DNA of 64,000 bases, taken from assembly GCA_041398665.1 (NCBI GenBank), contig JAWKUH010000027.1, forward strand, positions 1 to 64,000, given 5' to 3'. Source of the DNA: Rohdeia sp041398665 (GTDB lineage Bacteria; Planctomycetota; UBA1135; GCA-002686595). Of this stretch, positions 1 through 9,145 are shown piece by piece. The number at the start of each line of letters is the position of its first letter. The first letter of the stretch is position 1. Both the position numbers and the translations under genes were made by a program. The notes beneath the pieces are model-generated. The model searched no databases, had not been told where the DNA came from, and saw nothing but the letters and a program-made list of their open reading frames with translations.

Positions 1-612
1 GCCGACGATCTGACCGAGCTCGGTCTGCATCGTGGCTTCGGTGAGCTGCGCGCTCGTCGCCTTGGCGATGCCGAAGTCGATGACTTTCGGCGCGGGGCCG
101 TGCTCGCCTTGCGCGACCAGCACGTTCGACGGCTTGAGGTCGCGGTGGATCACGCCCTTGTGGTGCGCGTGCTGGACCGCGTCGCAGACCTCGGCGAACA
201 GCTCGAGGCGCTCGCGCAGAGCGAGCCGCTGCTCGTCGCAGAACTTCGTGATCGGCGCGCCCGCGACGAGCTCCATCACGAAGTACGGGCGGCCGCTCGA
301 GGTCGCGCCGCCGTCGAGCACCTTCGCGATACCCGGATGGTCCATGAGCGCGAGCGCCTGCCGCTCCGCCTCGAAGCGCTGGACCACCTCGCGCGTGTCC
401 ATCCCGAGCTTGACGATCTTGAGCGCGACCTCGCGCTTGACCGGCACGCTCTGCGTCGCGCGCCAGACCGTGCCCATCCCGCCCTCGCCCAAGGGCTCGA
501 CCAACGTGTATCTGTCGATCACGTCGCCCGCGCGTTCGCCGGTCGGACCCGGCCCCGCGGGGACCTGTGCCGCCGGCGCGGGAGCGCCGTCCTCCGGTGT
601 GGTGTCGTCCAT
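1..612 (-). CDS. Serine/threonine protein kinase, N-terminal part (cut by window edge)
   Basis: Reading leftward from an ATG at 610-612 the frame stays open to base 1 and gives 204 residues of a Hanks-type kinase. Visible motifs are the glycine loop GEGGMGTVW, the ATP-lysine in ALKIVK, the catalytic loop IHRDLKPSN and the metal-binding DFG in IDFGIAKA. The activation segment is just reaching GQIVG when the window ends. The product should phosphorylate Ser/Thr in the cytoplasm. By analogy with its two neighbours it probably continues through a membrane helix into TPR repeats, which cannot be seen here. It is the cleanest of three near-identical kinase segments in the first 9 kb. Confidence 0.9.
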   Translation of the reverse strand, partial: MDDTTPEDGAPAPAAQVPAGPGPTGERAGDVIDRYTLVEPLGEGGMGTVWRATQSVPVKREVALKIVKLGMDTREVVQRFEAERQALALMDHPGIAKVLDGGATSSGRPYFVMELVAGAPITKFCDEQRLALRERLELFAEVCDAVQHAHHKGVIHRDLKPSNVLVAQGEHGPAPKVIDFGIAKATSAQLTEATMQTELGQIVG

Positions 613-661
613 GGTCGAGGGGCGAGCCTAGCACCGGATCGCGACCCGGCGGCCGCGGCGC

Positions 662-1525
662 CTACTTCGCGAGCCGCCGCAGCTCCAGCGCCGCCGCCGT
701 TCCCTTCTTCGCGGGGTGCCGCACGGCGTGGCGCACCATCCACCGACGGTTCTTCGCACGCTCCGCGTCGCCGCCGTCCACCTCCTCGAGCCATGCGCGA
801 CACAGCGCGTAGACCCACTCGGGGTGGTCCTTGCACACGTCGCCGAGGTGGTTCGCGACGGAGCGGCGCACGTAGAGCTCGGGGTCGTCGCGCAGGGCGT
901 GCAAGAGCGGCGCGGCGAGTTCCGGATCGGCCTGCAGCGCGGAGAGTCGCGACGCCCAGGGCAGCCGCGGTCGCGTGCCCTCGCTGCACAGGCGCCGCAC
1001 GTGAGCGTCGGAGTCGCGCGTCCACTTCTTCAGCAGGGCGAGCGCACGGCGTTGGTGGCGTTCGAGGAACGGCCGCACGCTGAACTCCGCCGTGAAGCGC
1101 TTCGTGATCTCAAGGTTCGCCGCCATGCCGGCGTCGAAGTCACCGGTCACCGGGTCCGCGCCGCGCGTCGCGACGAAGGTCGCGTGCGGCATGTAGAAGA
1201 AGCAGCGCAGGCCGCGGTCGTCGTCGAGCGGGCGCTCGGGGCCGAGCGCGGCGACGAGGAGGCGGCTCGCCGCCGCGAAGTCGTCGGGCAGCTGCTCGGC
1301 GAGCGCGTCGGCGAAGCGCGCGTTGCGCTCCGACATCGAGAGGCCGTCGAGGTCGCGGCTCGCGCGGCGAGCGAAGCGGGCGGCGTCGAAGCCCGCGTCG
1401 ACCGCGTGGAACGACTCGCCGATCAGCCGCGCGAGGCGGCGGTCGAAGAGGTCGGCCAAGGGCTGCCCGGCGGTGATCGCGCGCGGCGCGTCGAAGCGCT
1501 CGATCGGGTGGTCGGTCGTGGGCAT
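662..1525 (-). CDS. DNA alkylation repair protein, AlkC/AlkD-like HEAT-repeat glycosylase
   Basis: A 287-residue protein with the typical C-terminal half of the DNA alkylation repair family: EFSVRPFLERHQ, then HVRRLCSEGTRPRLPWASR, then LRDDPELYVRRSVANHLGD. These helical HEAT-like repeats cradle DNA and remove N3- or N7-alkylated purines without base flipping in characterised members. The length fits AlkC/AlkD-like proteins. The start is the ATG giving MPTTDHP; upstream in-frame sequence is low-complexity arginine-rich translation and was rejected. It is transcribed toward the kinase gene and diverges from the DUF819 permease. AlkC versus AlkD cannot be settled by eye. Confidence 0.85.
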   Translation of the reverse strand: MPTTDHPIERFDAPRAITAGQPLADLFDRRLARLIGESFHAVDAGFDAARFARRASRDLDGLSMSERNARFADALAEQLPDDFAAASRLLVAALGPERPLDDDRGLRCFFYMPHATFVATRGADPVTGDFDAGMAANLEITKRFTAEFSVRPFLERHQRRALALLKKWTRDSDAHVRRLCSEGTRPRLPWASRLSALQADPELAAPLLHALRDDPELYVRRSVANHLGDVCKDHPEWVYALCRAWLEEVDGGDAERAKNRRWMVRHAVRHPAKKGTAAALELRRLAK

Positions 1526-1767
1526 GGCGCGGGTGAGGGTTCGCGAGTGCGACGCGGCGGACGGCCGGGGTCGCGCGCGCCGACTCGACGGCGGAGCGAG
1601 AGGGTACCGCCGCGATCGGAGCGGGACGCTTCGCGGACGAGCGCGGCGCGATCGACGCGGTGAGGGCGGCCGCGCGGCTACGCTTCGTCGTGCGATCGTC
1701 TCGGCGCAGCACCCTGTGCCAGAACGTGCTCCGCACCGAGCCCGCGCTCGCCGACCGCCGCGCCCCC
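1526..1767. promoter_or_regulatory. Divergent intergenic region between repair gene and permease
   Basis: About 240 bases separate the divergent starts of the alkylation-repair gene and the DUF819 permease, so promoters for both should lie here. No clear -10/-35 pair or operator dyad was recognised by eye in this very GC-rich stretch. Confidence 0.3.
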
Positions 1768-2976
1768 ATGACCGCCCCCCTCGCCGTCCTCGCGATCCTC
1801 GCGCTGAACGTCGCCGTCGCGGAGCTCCTCGCCCGGCACACACCGCTGCGGCACCTCGGCACGGCGCTGCTCGTGATCGTCACCACGGCGGCGTGCGCGA
1901 ACGTCGGTCTGATCCCGACCGTGACGCAGGGCAGCCCGGTCTACGACGCGGTGTTCGACCCGGTCGCCTACCTCGCGATCTTCCTGTTGCTGCTGCAGGT
2001 CGACCTCGCCGCGGTCTGGCGCGCCGGCGGGACGATGATCGCGCTGTTCCTCGTCGGCTCGCTCGGGACGCTGGCGGGCGTCGTCGTCGGGATGCACGTC
2101 GTCGACGGAGCTCTTCGCTTCGGCGAGTTGCACCGAGCGTTCGGCGGGATGTTCGTCGGCACGTACGTCGGCGGGTCGCTCAACTTCAACACCATCGCGC
2201 TGCAGTACGGCGTGGAACGCGAGCCCGTCCTCCTCGCCGCCGCGAACGCCGTCGACTCCGGCATGACGACGGTGTGGATGGTGCTCGGGATCGCGGTGCC
2301 GCGATTGCTGCGTCGCGCGCTCGGTCGCGGGCGCCGGGCGGTGCGGGCAGAGCCCGTCGCGGTCGAGCGCACGGGCTCGCGCACGCCGCCGTCGAGCGCC
2401 GCGCCCCTCGCCGACCACGGCGGCGTCGCCGTCGACACCGAGAAGCTCCACCCCATCGACCTCGCGTGGTGCCTCGCGCTCGCGAGCCTCGGCCTGTTCG
2501 CGTCGAAGGAGGTCGCCGCGGCGCTCTCGCGCACCTGGTTGCTCGACGTCCCGATGGTGATCGTGCTGACGGTGTTCGCGCTCGTCCTCGCGCAGACGCC
2601 GCTCGCGCGCGGGTTGCGCGGGACGCGCACGCTCGGGATGTTCGGCGTGTACCTGTTCCTCGCCGTCATCGGCGCGCTGTGCGACGTCGGCGCACTGCGC
2701 CAGAGCGGCGAGCTCGGTCTGTGGATCACGCTGCTCGTGTGCGTGGTCTTCGCGGTGCACGGCCTCCTCGTGTTCGGCGTCGCCGCGCTGCTGCGCCTCG
2801 ACCTCGACGCAGCGTCGGTCGCGTCGCAGGCCAACATCGGCGGCGGCACGACGGCGCTCGCGCTCGCGCGCAGCCTCGGTCGCCCCGACCTCGTGCTGCC
2901 GGCGATCCTCGTGGGTTCGCTCGGCACTGCGCTCGGGACCTTCCTCGGGGTGTTGACCGCCGAGCGGCTGCTGTGA
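1768..2976 (+). CDS. DUF819 family integral membrane protein (putative permease)
   Basis: A 402-residue, very hydrophobic protein with about ten predicted membrane helices. It carries DUF819 (YjcL-like) signatures: GGMFVGTYVGGSLNFNTIA near residue 130 and SQANIGGGTTALALARSLG near the C-terminus, two related glycine-rich re-entrant-like segments arranged as an internal duplication. The family is distantly related to secondary transporters; its substrate is not established. The ATG giving MTAPLAVLAILALNV starts directly at the first membrane helix and was preferred over longer upstream readings. It ends 19 bases before the stop of the convergent kinase-TPR gene. Confidence 0.8.
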   Translation: MTAPLAVLAILALNVAVAELLARHTPLRHLGTALLVIVTTAACANVGLIPTVTQGSPVYDAVFDPVAYLAIFLLLLQVDLAAVWRAGGTMIALFLVGSLGTLAGVVVGMHVVDGALRFGELHRAFGGMFVGTYVGGSLNFNTIALQYGVEREPVLLAAANAVDSGMTTVWMVLGIAVPRLLRRALGRGRRAVRAEPVAVERTGSRTPPSSAAPLADHGGVAVDTEKLHPIDLAWCLALASLGLFASKEVAAALSRTWLLDVPMVIVLTVFALVLAQTPLARGLRGTRTLGMFGVYLFLAVIGALCDVGALRQSGELGLWITLLVCVVFAVHGLLVFGVAALLRLDLDAASVASQANIGGGTTALALARSLGRPDLVLPAILVGSLGTALGTFLGVLTAERLL

Positions 2977-2995
2977 GCGCGGGCGGCGACGCGGA

Positions 2996-4891
2996 TCAGC
3001 CGCCGTCGGACGACCCGCCCGAGTTCTCCGTCTCGTCCCCGTCGTCGCCCTCGGCCGCGTCGAGGAGCTCGACCTCGTACGCGTACTGTTCGCGCGTTCG
3101 CTCGACCTGGCGGTAGTAGTCCGTCCCCGGCTCGAGCTTCTCGAGCAGCTCGTTCGCCGTGGCGAGCGCCTCGCGCGGCCTCCCGGCGGCGAAGTACGCG
3201 GTCGCGAGGTATCCGAGCGAGTCGGTGTCGGCGCGCTCGGTGACCTGCACGGCCCGTTCGGAGTAGCGCACCGCGAGCTCCGCGTCGCGCATCTCGACGA
3301 GCGGGTCGAAGAGGAGCGAGCGCAGGAGTTCGTGCAGCGACTGGAGGTCGCGCGGATCCTCTTCGGCGAGCTGCAGGTGCGCCTCGCGGAGCTCGCGCGC
3401 CGCGTCGAGCGCACCGTCGCGATCGCCGAGCGCACGCTTCGCGTTGGCGACTCCGGCGAGCGCCGCGCGCGTGAACGGGTGCGTCGGGCCGAGCACCCGG
3501 CGCTTCACCGGCAGGCTGCGCTCGAACTGCTCGAGCGCCTCGCTCGGACGTCCCGTCTGGAGGTAGAGCCAGCCCAGGTTCGTGATCGCGCCGAGCGTGT
3601 CGCGCGACTCGATCCCCCACAGGTCGACCATGCGATCGATGGCTTCGAGCTGCAGCTCCTCGGACCGTTCGCCGTCGCCGGTCTGGCGCACGACGATGGC
3701 CGCGAAGTTGAGGAACTTGGGCATCTGCCCGACCTCGGAACCCATGCCGTGCTCGCGAGCGAGCGGCAGGATCTCGTCGACGTCGGCTCGCGCGCCCGCC
3801 CGATCGCCGGCCATGGACTTCGTCATGGCGAGCGAGAAGCGAGCGGAGAGCGTCTTCGGGTCCTCGGCTCCCACGGTCCGCGTGTACCAGTCGAAGTTCT
3901 CCCGAGCCAGCTCGAGCGCTTCGTCGATCCGACCCGCCTCCCGCAGCGCGATGACCAGGTCGGCGCGCGCTTGTATCGTCTTCTCGTGCTCCGGTCCGAG
4001 GATGCGGGAGCTCGCCTCGTAGACCTCGTTCGCGAGATCCGCGGCCTCGCCGACGCGTCCCATGAGGGACAGGGTCACGAGCTTGTCGCCCTTCAGGTTG
4101 ATCCACGTGGGATCGTTCGGATCGGTTCCGCGTCGCTCCTCCGCGCGAGCAGGTCGTCCGTGATCGCGAGCGACTCCTCGAAGCGCGACTGGCTCCGCCT
4201 GAAGCCAACTCAGGTGTCGGCGCACCTCCGAGGTCTCGAGCGCGTCGTCGCCGTTCACCCTCGACGAGATGGCGATCGCGTCCTCGATGAACCGGTCGGC
4301 GAGTTCGAAGCGCCCCAGACCGGCCGCCGCCTGCCCCATCATCATCTCGATCATGGCGACGTCGTTCGTCTCGTCGCCCAGGGTGCGGCGCACGTCGTCG
4401 AGCAGGACGGCTGCGACGTCGAGCAGCTTCTCGTACTGGTTCGTCGCCGCGAGCAGGCTCACGAGGCAACGCCTCATGCCCAGCGTGCGACGGTCGTCGA
4501 GCCCGAACTCGCTCTCGTAGAACGCCTCGGCGCGCGCGTAGTGGAAGTGCGACGCGTCGAACTCCGAGAGGCTGATGTAGGTGAGGCCGAGGATCTCGTC
4601 GAGCTCGGCGGCGACGAAGGGATCCTCGATCTCGCCCTTCGCGATGCGCTCCGCCGTGTCGTCGGCGATGCCGCGCAGGATCGACGCGTCGCGGCCGAGT
4701 GCGACCTCCGGTTGCGCGCCCTCGATCATGCTCTTCACGACGCGCGTCACCTCGTTGGCGCGCGCGAGGTCGCGCTTGGCGTCGGCTTCGGCACGGAGCG
4801 CCTTGGACAGACCCCACCCCGTGCCGACGAGTCCGCCGACCAGGAGCAGCGCGATCGCGGCGACCGCCGCGACCGTCTTCTTGCGGCGCAC
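2996..4891 (-). CDS. TPR-repeat half of second kinase-TPR receptor protein
   Basis: An open frame of 631 codons forming the C-terminal half of the kinase gene that starts at 5900. It opens with basic residues and one membrane helix (MRRKKTVAAVAAIALLLVGG...), followed by tetratricopeptide repeats of the kinesin-light-chain type, for example GPEHEKTIQARADLVIALRE and RDTLGAITNLGWLYLQTGRPSEALEQFERSL. One repeat near 4110-4180 looks scrambled over about 25 residues, consistent with two compensating indels. The acidic tail is DDGDETENSGGSSDGG. Topology would place the kinase in the cytoplasm and the TPRs across the membrane as a ligand- or protein-binding sensor. The ATG used here is internal to the original gene. 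Confidence 0.75.
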   Translation of the reverse strand: MRRKKTVAAVAAIALLLVGGLVGTGWGLSKALRAEADAKRDLARANEVTRVVKSMIEGAQPEVALGRDASILRGIADDTAERIAKGEIEDPFVAAELDEILGLTYISLSEFDASHFHYARAEAFYESEFGLDDRRTLGMRRCLVSLLAATNQYEKLLDVAAVLLDDVRRTLGDETNDVAMIEMMMGQAAAGLGRFELADRFIEDAIAISSRVNGDDALETSEVRRHLSWLQAEPVALRGVARDHGRPARAEERRGTDPNDPTWINLKGDKLVTLSLMGRVGEAADLANEVYEASSRILGPEHEKTIQARADLVIALREAGRIDEALELARENFDWYTRTVGAEDPKTLSARFSLAMTKSMAGDRAGARADVDEILPLAREHGMGSEVGQMPKFLNFAAIVVRQTGDGERSEELQLEAIDRMVDLWGIESRDTLGAITNLGWLYLQTGRPSEALEQFERSLPVKRRVLGPTHPFTRAALAGVANAKRALGDRDGALDAARELREAHLQLAEEDPRDLQSLHELLRSLLFDPLVEMRDAELAVRYSERAVQVTERADTDSLGYLATAYFAAGRPREALATANELLEKLEPGTDYYRQVERTREQYAYEVELLDAAEGDDGDETENSGGSSDGG

Positions 4892-5900
4892 GACGAACGT
4901 GGAAGCGATAGGCCGCGCTGGGCGGCGCGGCCTCGACCGGTGGTTCGCGAGGGTAGCGCTGGACGTCGTCGGCGAGTGCCGCCGGCGTGTCGACAGCGCC
5001 GCTCGCGGTCCTTCTCGAGCGCGCGCATCACGACCCGAATCGAGGTCGCCCTTCCAGGCGCTTGCTCAACGTCTCGTGGCGTCGGACCCGCGCGACGACG
5101 CGACGGTCGTCGCGGTGTCGCCGAGGCTCGAGACGCGCGTCGACGGCAGCGCCCGGGATCGACCTCGCGGATCTGGCGCAGGGCTCGTCAGAGCGGTCGC
5201 GAGCGCGCGCTTCACGTCCGAAGGTCTTCGTGCCCGTCAGCAGCTCGTAGAGCATCACGCCGAGCGAATAGACGTCGGCGCGCGTGTCCACGTCCGTGCC
5301 GTCGCCCGGCGACTGCTCCGACGCCATATGCTCCGGCGTGCCGACGATCTGACCAGCTCGGTCTGCATCGTGGCGGTGAAGCTGCGCGCTCGTGGCCTTC
5401 ACCGATGCCGAAGTCGACCCTTGGGCGCAGGGCCGTGCTCGCCATCGCGACCAAGACGTTCGACGGCAGGTCGCCGGTGGATCGCCTTGTGGTGAGCGTG
5501 CTGCACGGCGTCGCAGACCTTCGCGAACAGCTCCGAGGCGCTCGCGCAGACCCAGCCGCGCTCGTCGCGAACTTCGTGGTCGGCGCGCCCTGGACGACTC
5601 CATCACGAAGTACGGGCGGCGGAGCTCGTCGCTCCATCGACACCTTCGCGATACCGGATGGTCCATGAGCGCAGCGAGCGCCTGCCGCTCCGCCTCGAAG
5701 CGCTGGACCACCTCGCGCGTGTCCATGCCGAGCTTGACGATCTTGAGCGCGACCTCGCGCTTCACCGGCACGCTCTGCATCGCGCGCCAGACCGTGCCCA
5801 TGCCGCCTTCGCCGAGCGGCTCGACCAACGTGTAGCGGTCGATCACGTCGCCCGCGCGCTCGCCGGGGACGTCGCGGAGCGGAGGAGCGTCACCGTCCAT
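4892..5900 (-). pseudogene. Kinase domain of second kinase-TPR gene, interrupted by several frameshifts
   Basis: From the ATG at 5898-5900 the sequence reads MDGDAPPLRDVPGERAGDV, then GEGGMGTVWRA and ALKIVKLGMDTREVVQRFE. The frame then breaks near 5650 and again several times. Kinase pieces reappear in other frames: GTPEHMASEQSPGDGTDVD, YSLGVMLYELLTGTKTFG and MRALEKDRERR. The catalytic-loop region is badly scrambled. At DNA level it matches the clean copy at 1-612 closely, with scattered one-base gains and losses. It should join the TPR half at 2996-4891. Either it is a decayed gene or the consensus is wrong here; the pattern favours consensus error because the TPR half is largely intact. Confidence 0.7.
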
Positions 5901-5964
5901 CGCAGGAGTGTACGGAGATGGGCGCGACCGCAGGTCCCGCCGGACCCGCGGTCGTGCGTCTACG

Positions 5965-8900
5965 TCAACGCGCCGTGTCGTACGCGGCGAGCTCGTCGCG
6001 CCAGTGCCGTGCCGCGGACTCGTCGTCCGACGCGTCGAAGTGCGCGACGAGGAACTCGAGACTCTCGCGGTACGGCAGGCACAAGGCGGCCGGAACCCTG
6101 TCGAGGAGGGCGCGCATCGCCGGCTCGACCTCGAGGACCTCGCGGACGCCCTCGTCGACGCGACCGAGTTCGACGCGGCACCGACCGAGTTCCGCCCGGA
6201 TGACGAGCGCGGTCCACGACGCCGGCGCGTTCGTCGCGAACGGCTCGAGAGCGGACTCGAGGAGCGGCTCGGACTCCTCCGGCACCCCCGCGCGAAGCAG
6301 CGCTTCGCCGGCCTTCCACTCGAACATGGCGCGGTTCGGCGTCCCCTCCGGAAACCTGGCTCGTGCGTCGTCGACGAACTCGACCGCGAACGCTCGCGCC
6401 TTGTCGGCCTCGTGTGCGAGGCCGTAGGTCTCCATCAAGGTGAGGTCGAGCGTGGCCGCCATCTCGGTCCCCTCGTGGAACGCCCGCGCCTCTTCGATCA
6501 GCGGGACCGCTTCCGCAGCGCGGCCGCCGTCGCGGTAGTTGATGCCGAGGTTGAGCACGGTCTGCTGGGTGAGTTCGTGTTCGCGGCCGAGGATGCGGAC
6601 GCGGATCTCGAGGAGCTCCTCGAAGAGCGAGATCGCGAGCTCGGAATCGCCTCGCCGCCACGCGGCGATCGCGACCTGGTTCATGCACTCGCCGCCATCT
6701 CCCCCCTCGAGCAGACCGAGCCTCCGGTACATGTCGAGCGACTCGTCGAGCAACGGCCCTCCGACCTCGTCGTCGCCCCGTGCCTGCTGCGCCGCGCCGA
6801 GGTTGAAGAGCGCGCTCGCGTAGCTCTCGTTGTCGTCGCTCCCGAGCTCGCGGTACAGCTCCACGGAGCGACGCGCGTGCTCCTCGGACTCGTCGAGTCG
6901 ATTCGTCCGCACGTAGAGTTTCGCCAGGAACGCATGCCCTCGAGCGACGTCGAGGTGCTCGTCGGCGTAGACCGCGCGGAACATCGCGAGTCCCGCGAGC
7001 AGCTCGGCCTCGGCCTCCTCGAACCTCTGCAGCCGGCACAGCGAGTTGCCGTAGTTCGTGTGCGCGAGCGCGACGAAGGGGTGGTCGCCCTCGAAGAGAC
7101 GCTGCTGCATCTCGAGCGACTCGCGGAAGCGCAGGAGCGCGTCCTCCTCGCGGCCCAGCCCCGAGTAGGCCGATCCGAGCGAGCTCAGGACGAGCGCGGT
7201 CCGCACGTCGTCGCCCTCGACGCTCGATCGCAGCAGCTCGAGCGCCGACTCGAGCTCCGACGCAGCGGCGTCGTACTTGCCGAGGCGAAGGAGTGCGACA
7301 CCGTGGTTCATCATCGGCACCGAGAGCGCCGTGGAACGTGCGCCCTCCGTCGCGCGGAGAAGCTCCAGCACGTGCCGCTGGAGTTCCTCGGCCTCCTCGT
7401 AGCGCCCCTGGCTCCCGATCGCGGACGCCAGGTGTTCCATCGCGACGACGCGCTCGGAATCGGGGCGATCGAGGCGCTCGTTCATGCCGATCGCCTCTCG
7501 GAGCAGAGTCTCCGCCTCCTTCCAGCGACCCAGCTCGTTGAGCGTGTTCGCGTAGTTGGTGAGTGCCCCAGCGGTCTGCACGGCGTCCTTGCCGGCGTGG
7601 AACCTCCTCAGGATGGAGAGCGCTCGCTCGTGGAGCGACTCCGCTTCGGGAGCGCGCCCGTTCGCCGTGAAGATGTTGGCGATCGTGCTCAGGAGCTCGG
7701 CCTCGACCTCGGGATCGTCGGAGAAGCGTCCGCCGTCGATCTCGACGAGCGCTTCCTCCATCGCCTCGAGGACGGTCTTCCCCTGCCGGCCGCCTTCGCG
7801 GAGGACGTTGGCGCTCCCCAGCGTCTCGACGACGAACTGGAGGATCGACTCCGAGCGACTGCGCGCCTCCAACTCCTTCGCCGCGGCCGCGATCGCGTCG
7901 TCGGCGGCCTGGTTGGCGCGCTCGTTCTCGGAGAGCGCCCAGACCAGGCCGGAGCTCGTGCCTATCACCCCGCCGACGAGGAGCAGCACGATGACAGCGA
8001 CCGCCGCGACGGTCTTCTTGCGCCGCACGACGAACTTCCGCAGGCGGTAGGCAGCGCTCGGGGTGCGGCCTCGACGGGCTCGTTCGCGAGGAAGCGTTGC
8101 ACGTCCTCGGCGGCGCGGCGGGCGTGTCGTAGCGCCGCTCGCGGTCCTTCTCGAGCGCGCGCATGACGACGGTCCAGGTCGCCCTTCAGGCGCTTGCTCA
8201 GCGTCGTTGCGTCCGAGCCGCGCGACGACGCGACGGTCGTCGCGGTGTCGCCGAGGCTCGAGACGCGCGTCGACGGCAGCGCAGGATCGACCTCGCGGAT
8301 CTGGCGCAGCAGTTCGTCGAAGCCGGTCGCGAGCGCACGCTTCACGTCGAACGTCTTCGTGCCGGTCAGCAGCTCGTAGAGCATCACGCCGAGCGAGTAC
8401 GTCGGCGCGCGTGTCCACGTCGGTCCCGTCGCCGAGCGACTGCTCGGGCGCGCCGCTCGCCGGCGTGCCGACGATCTGACCGAGCTCGGTCCGCATCGTG
8501 GCCTCGATGAGCGCTGCGCTCGTCGCCTTGGCGATGCCGAAGTCGATGACCTTCGGCGCGGGCCGATGCTCGCCCATCGCGACCAAGACGTTCGATGGCC
8601 CGAGGTCGCGGTGGATCACGCCCTTGTGGTGCGCGTGCTGGACAGCGTCGCGAGGCCTCGGCCCGAACAGCTCGAGGCGCTCGCGCAGTCCGAGCCGCTG
8701 CTCGTCGCAGAACTTCGTGATCGGCGCGCCTGGACGACTCCATCTGAAGTACGGGCGTCCCGTGTTCGTCGCGCCGCCGTCGAGCACCTTCGCGATACCC
8801 GGATGGTCCATGAGCGCCAGCGCCTGCCGCTCCGCCTCGAAGCGCTGAACCACCTCGCGCGTGTCCATCGAGCTTGACGATCTTCAGCGCCACCTCGCGC

Positions 8901-9032
8901 TTCACCGGCACCTGCCGTCGCGCGCCAGACCGTGCCCATGCCGCCCTCGCCGAGCGGCGCGACCAGCGTGTAGCGGTCGATCACGTCGCCCGCGCGTTCC
9001 CCGAGGATTGGGAGGGGAGCACCGGACTGCAT
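5965..9032 (-). CDS. Third Ser/Thr kinase-TPR receptor protein, frameshifted in the kinase part
   Basis: The start is the ATG at 9030-9032 (MQSGAPLPILGERAGDVIDRY). The glycine loop GEGGMGTVW is in this frame, which then shifts near 8920. A long open frame from 8868 to 5965 carries most of the rest: VVQRFEAERQALALMDHPG, HHKGVIHRDLGPSN (a scrambled catalytic loop), VIDFGIAKATS and GDGTDVDTRAD. A membrane helix follows (RRKKTVAAVAVIVLLLVGG), then some 650 residues of TPR repeats such as RTALVLSSLGSAYSGLGREEDALLRFRE (given only in part here). Several compensating indels lie between 8050 and 8920. It is a paralogue of the two other kinases in the window, with a diverged TPR sensor. Confidence 0.75.
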
Positions 9033-9145
9033 CGCGAGGATCGTAGTGTCGGGCGAGCAGTTCGTGCACGCTCCTCCATCGACGGAGCGGACTCGCGAAC
9101 CCGCTGGCGGCGGGGCGGCCGGGATCGCCGGCGGCCCCGCGCGCC

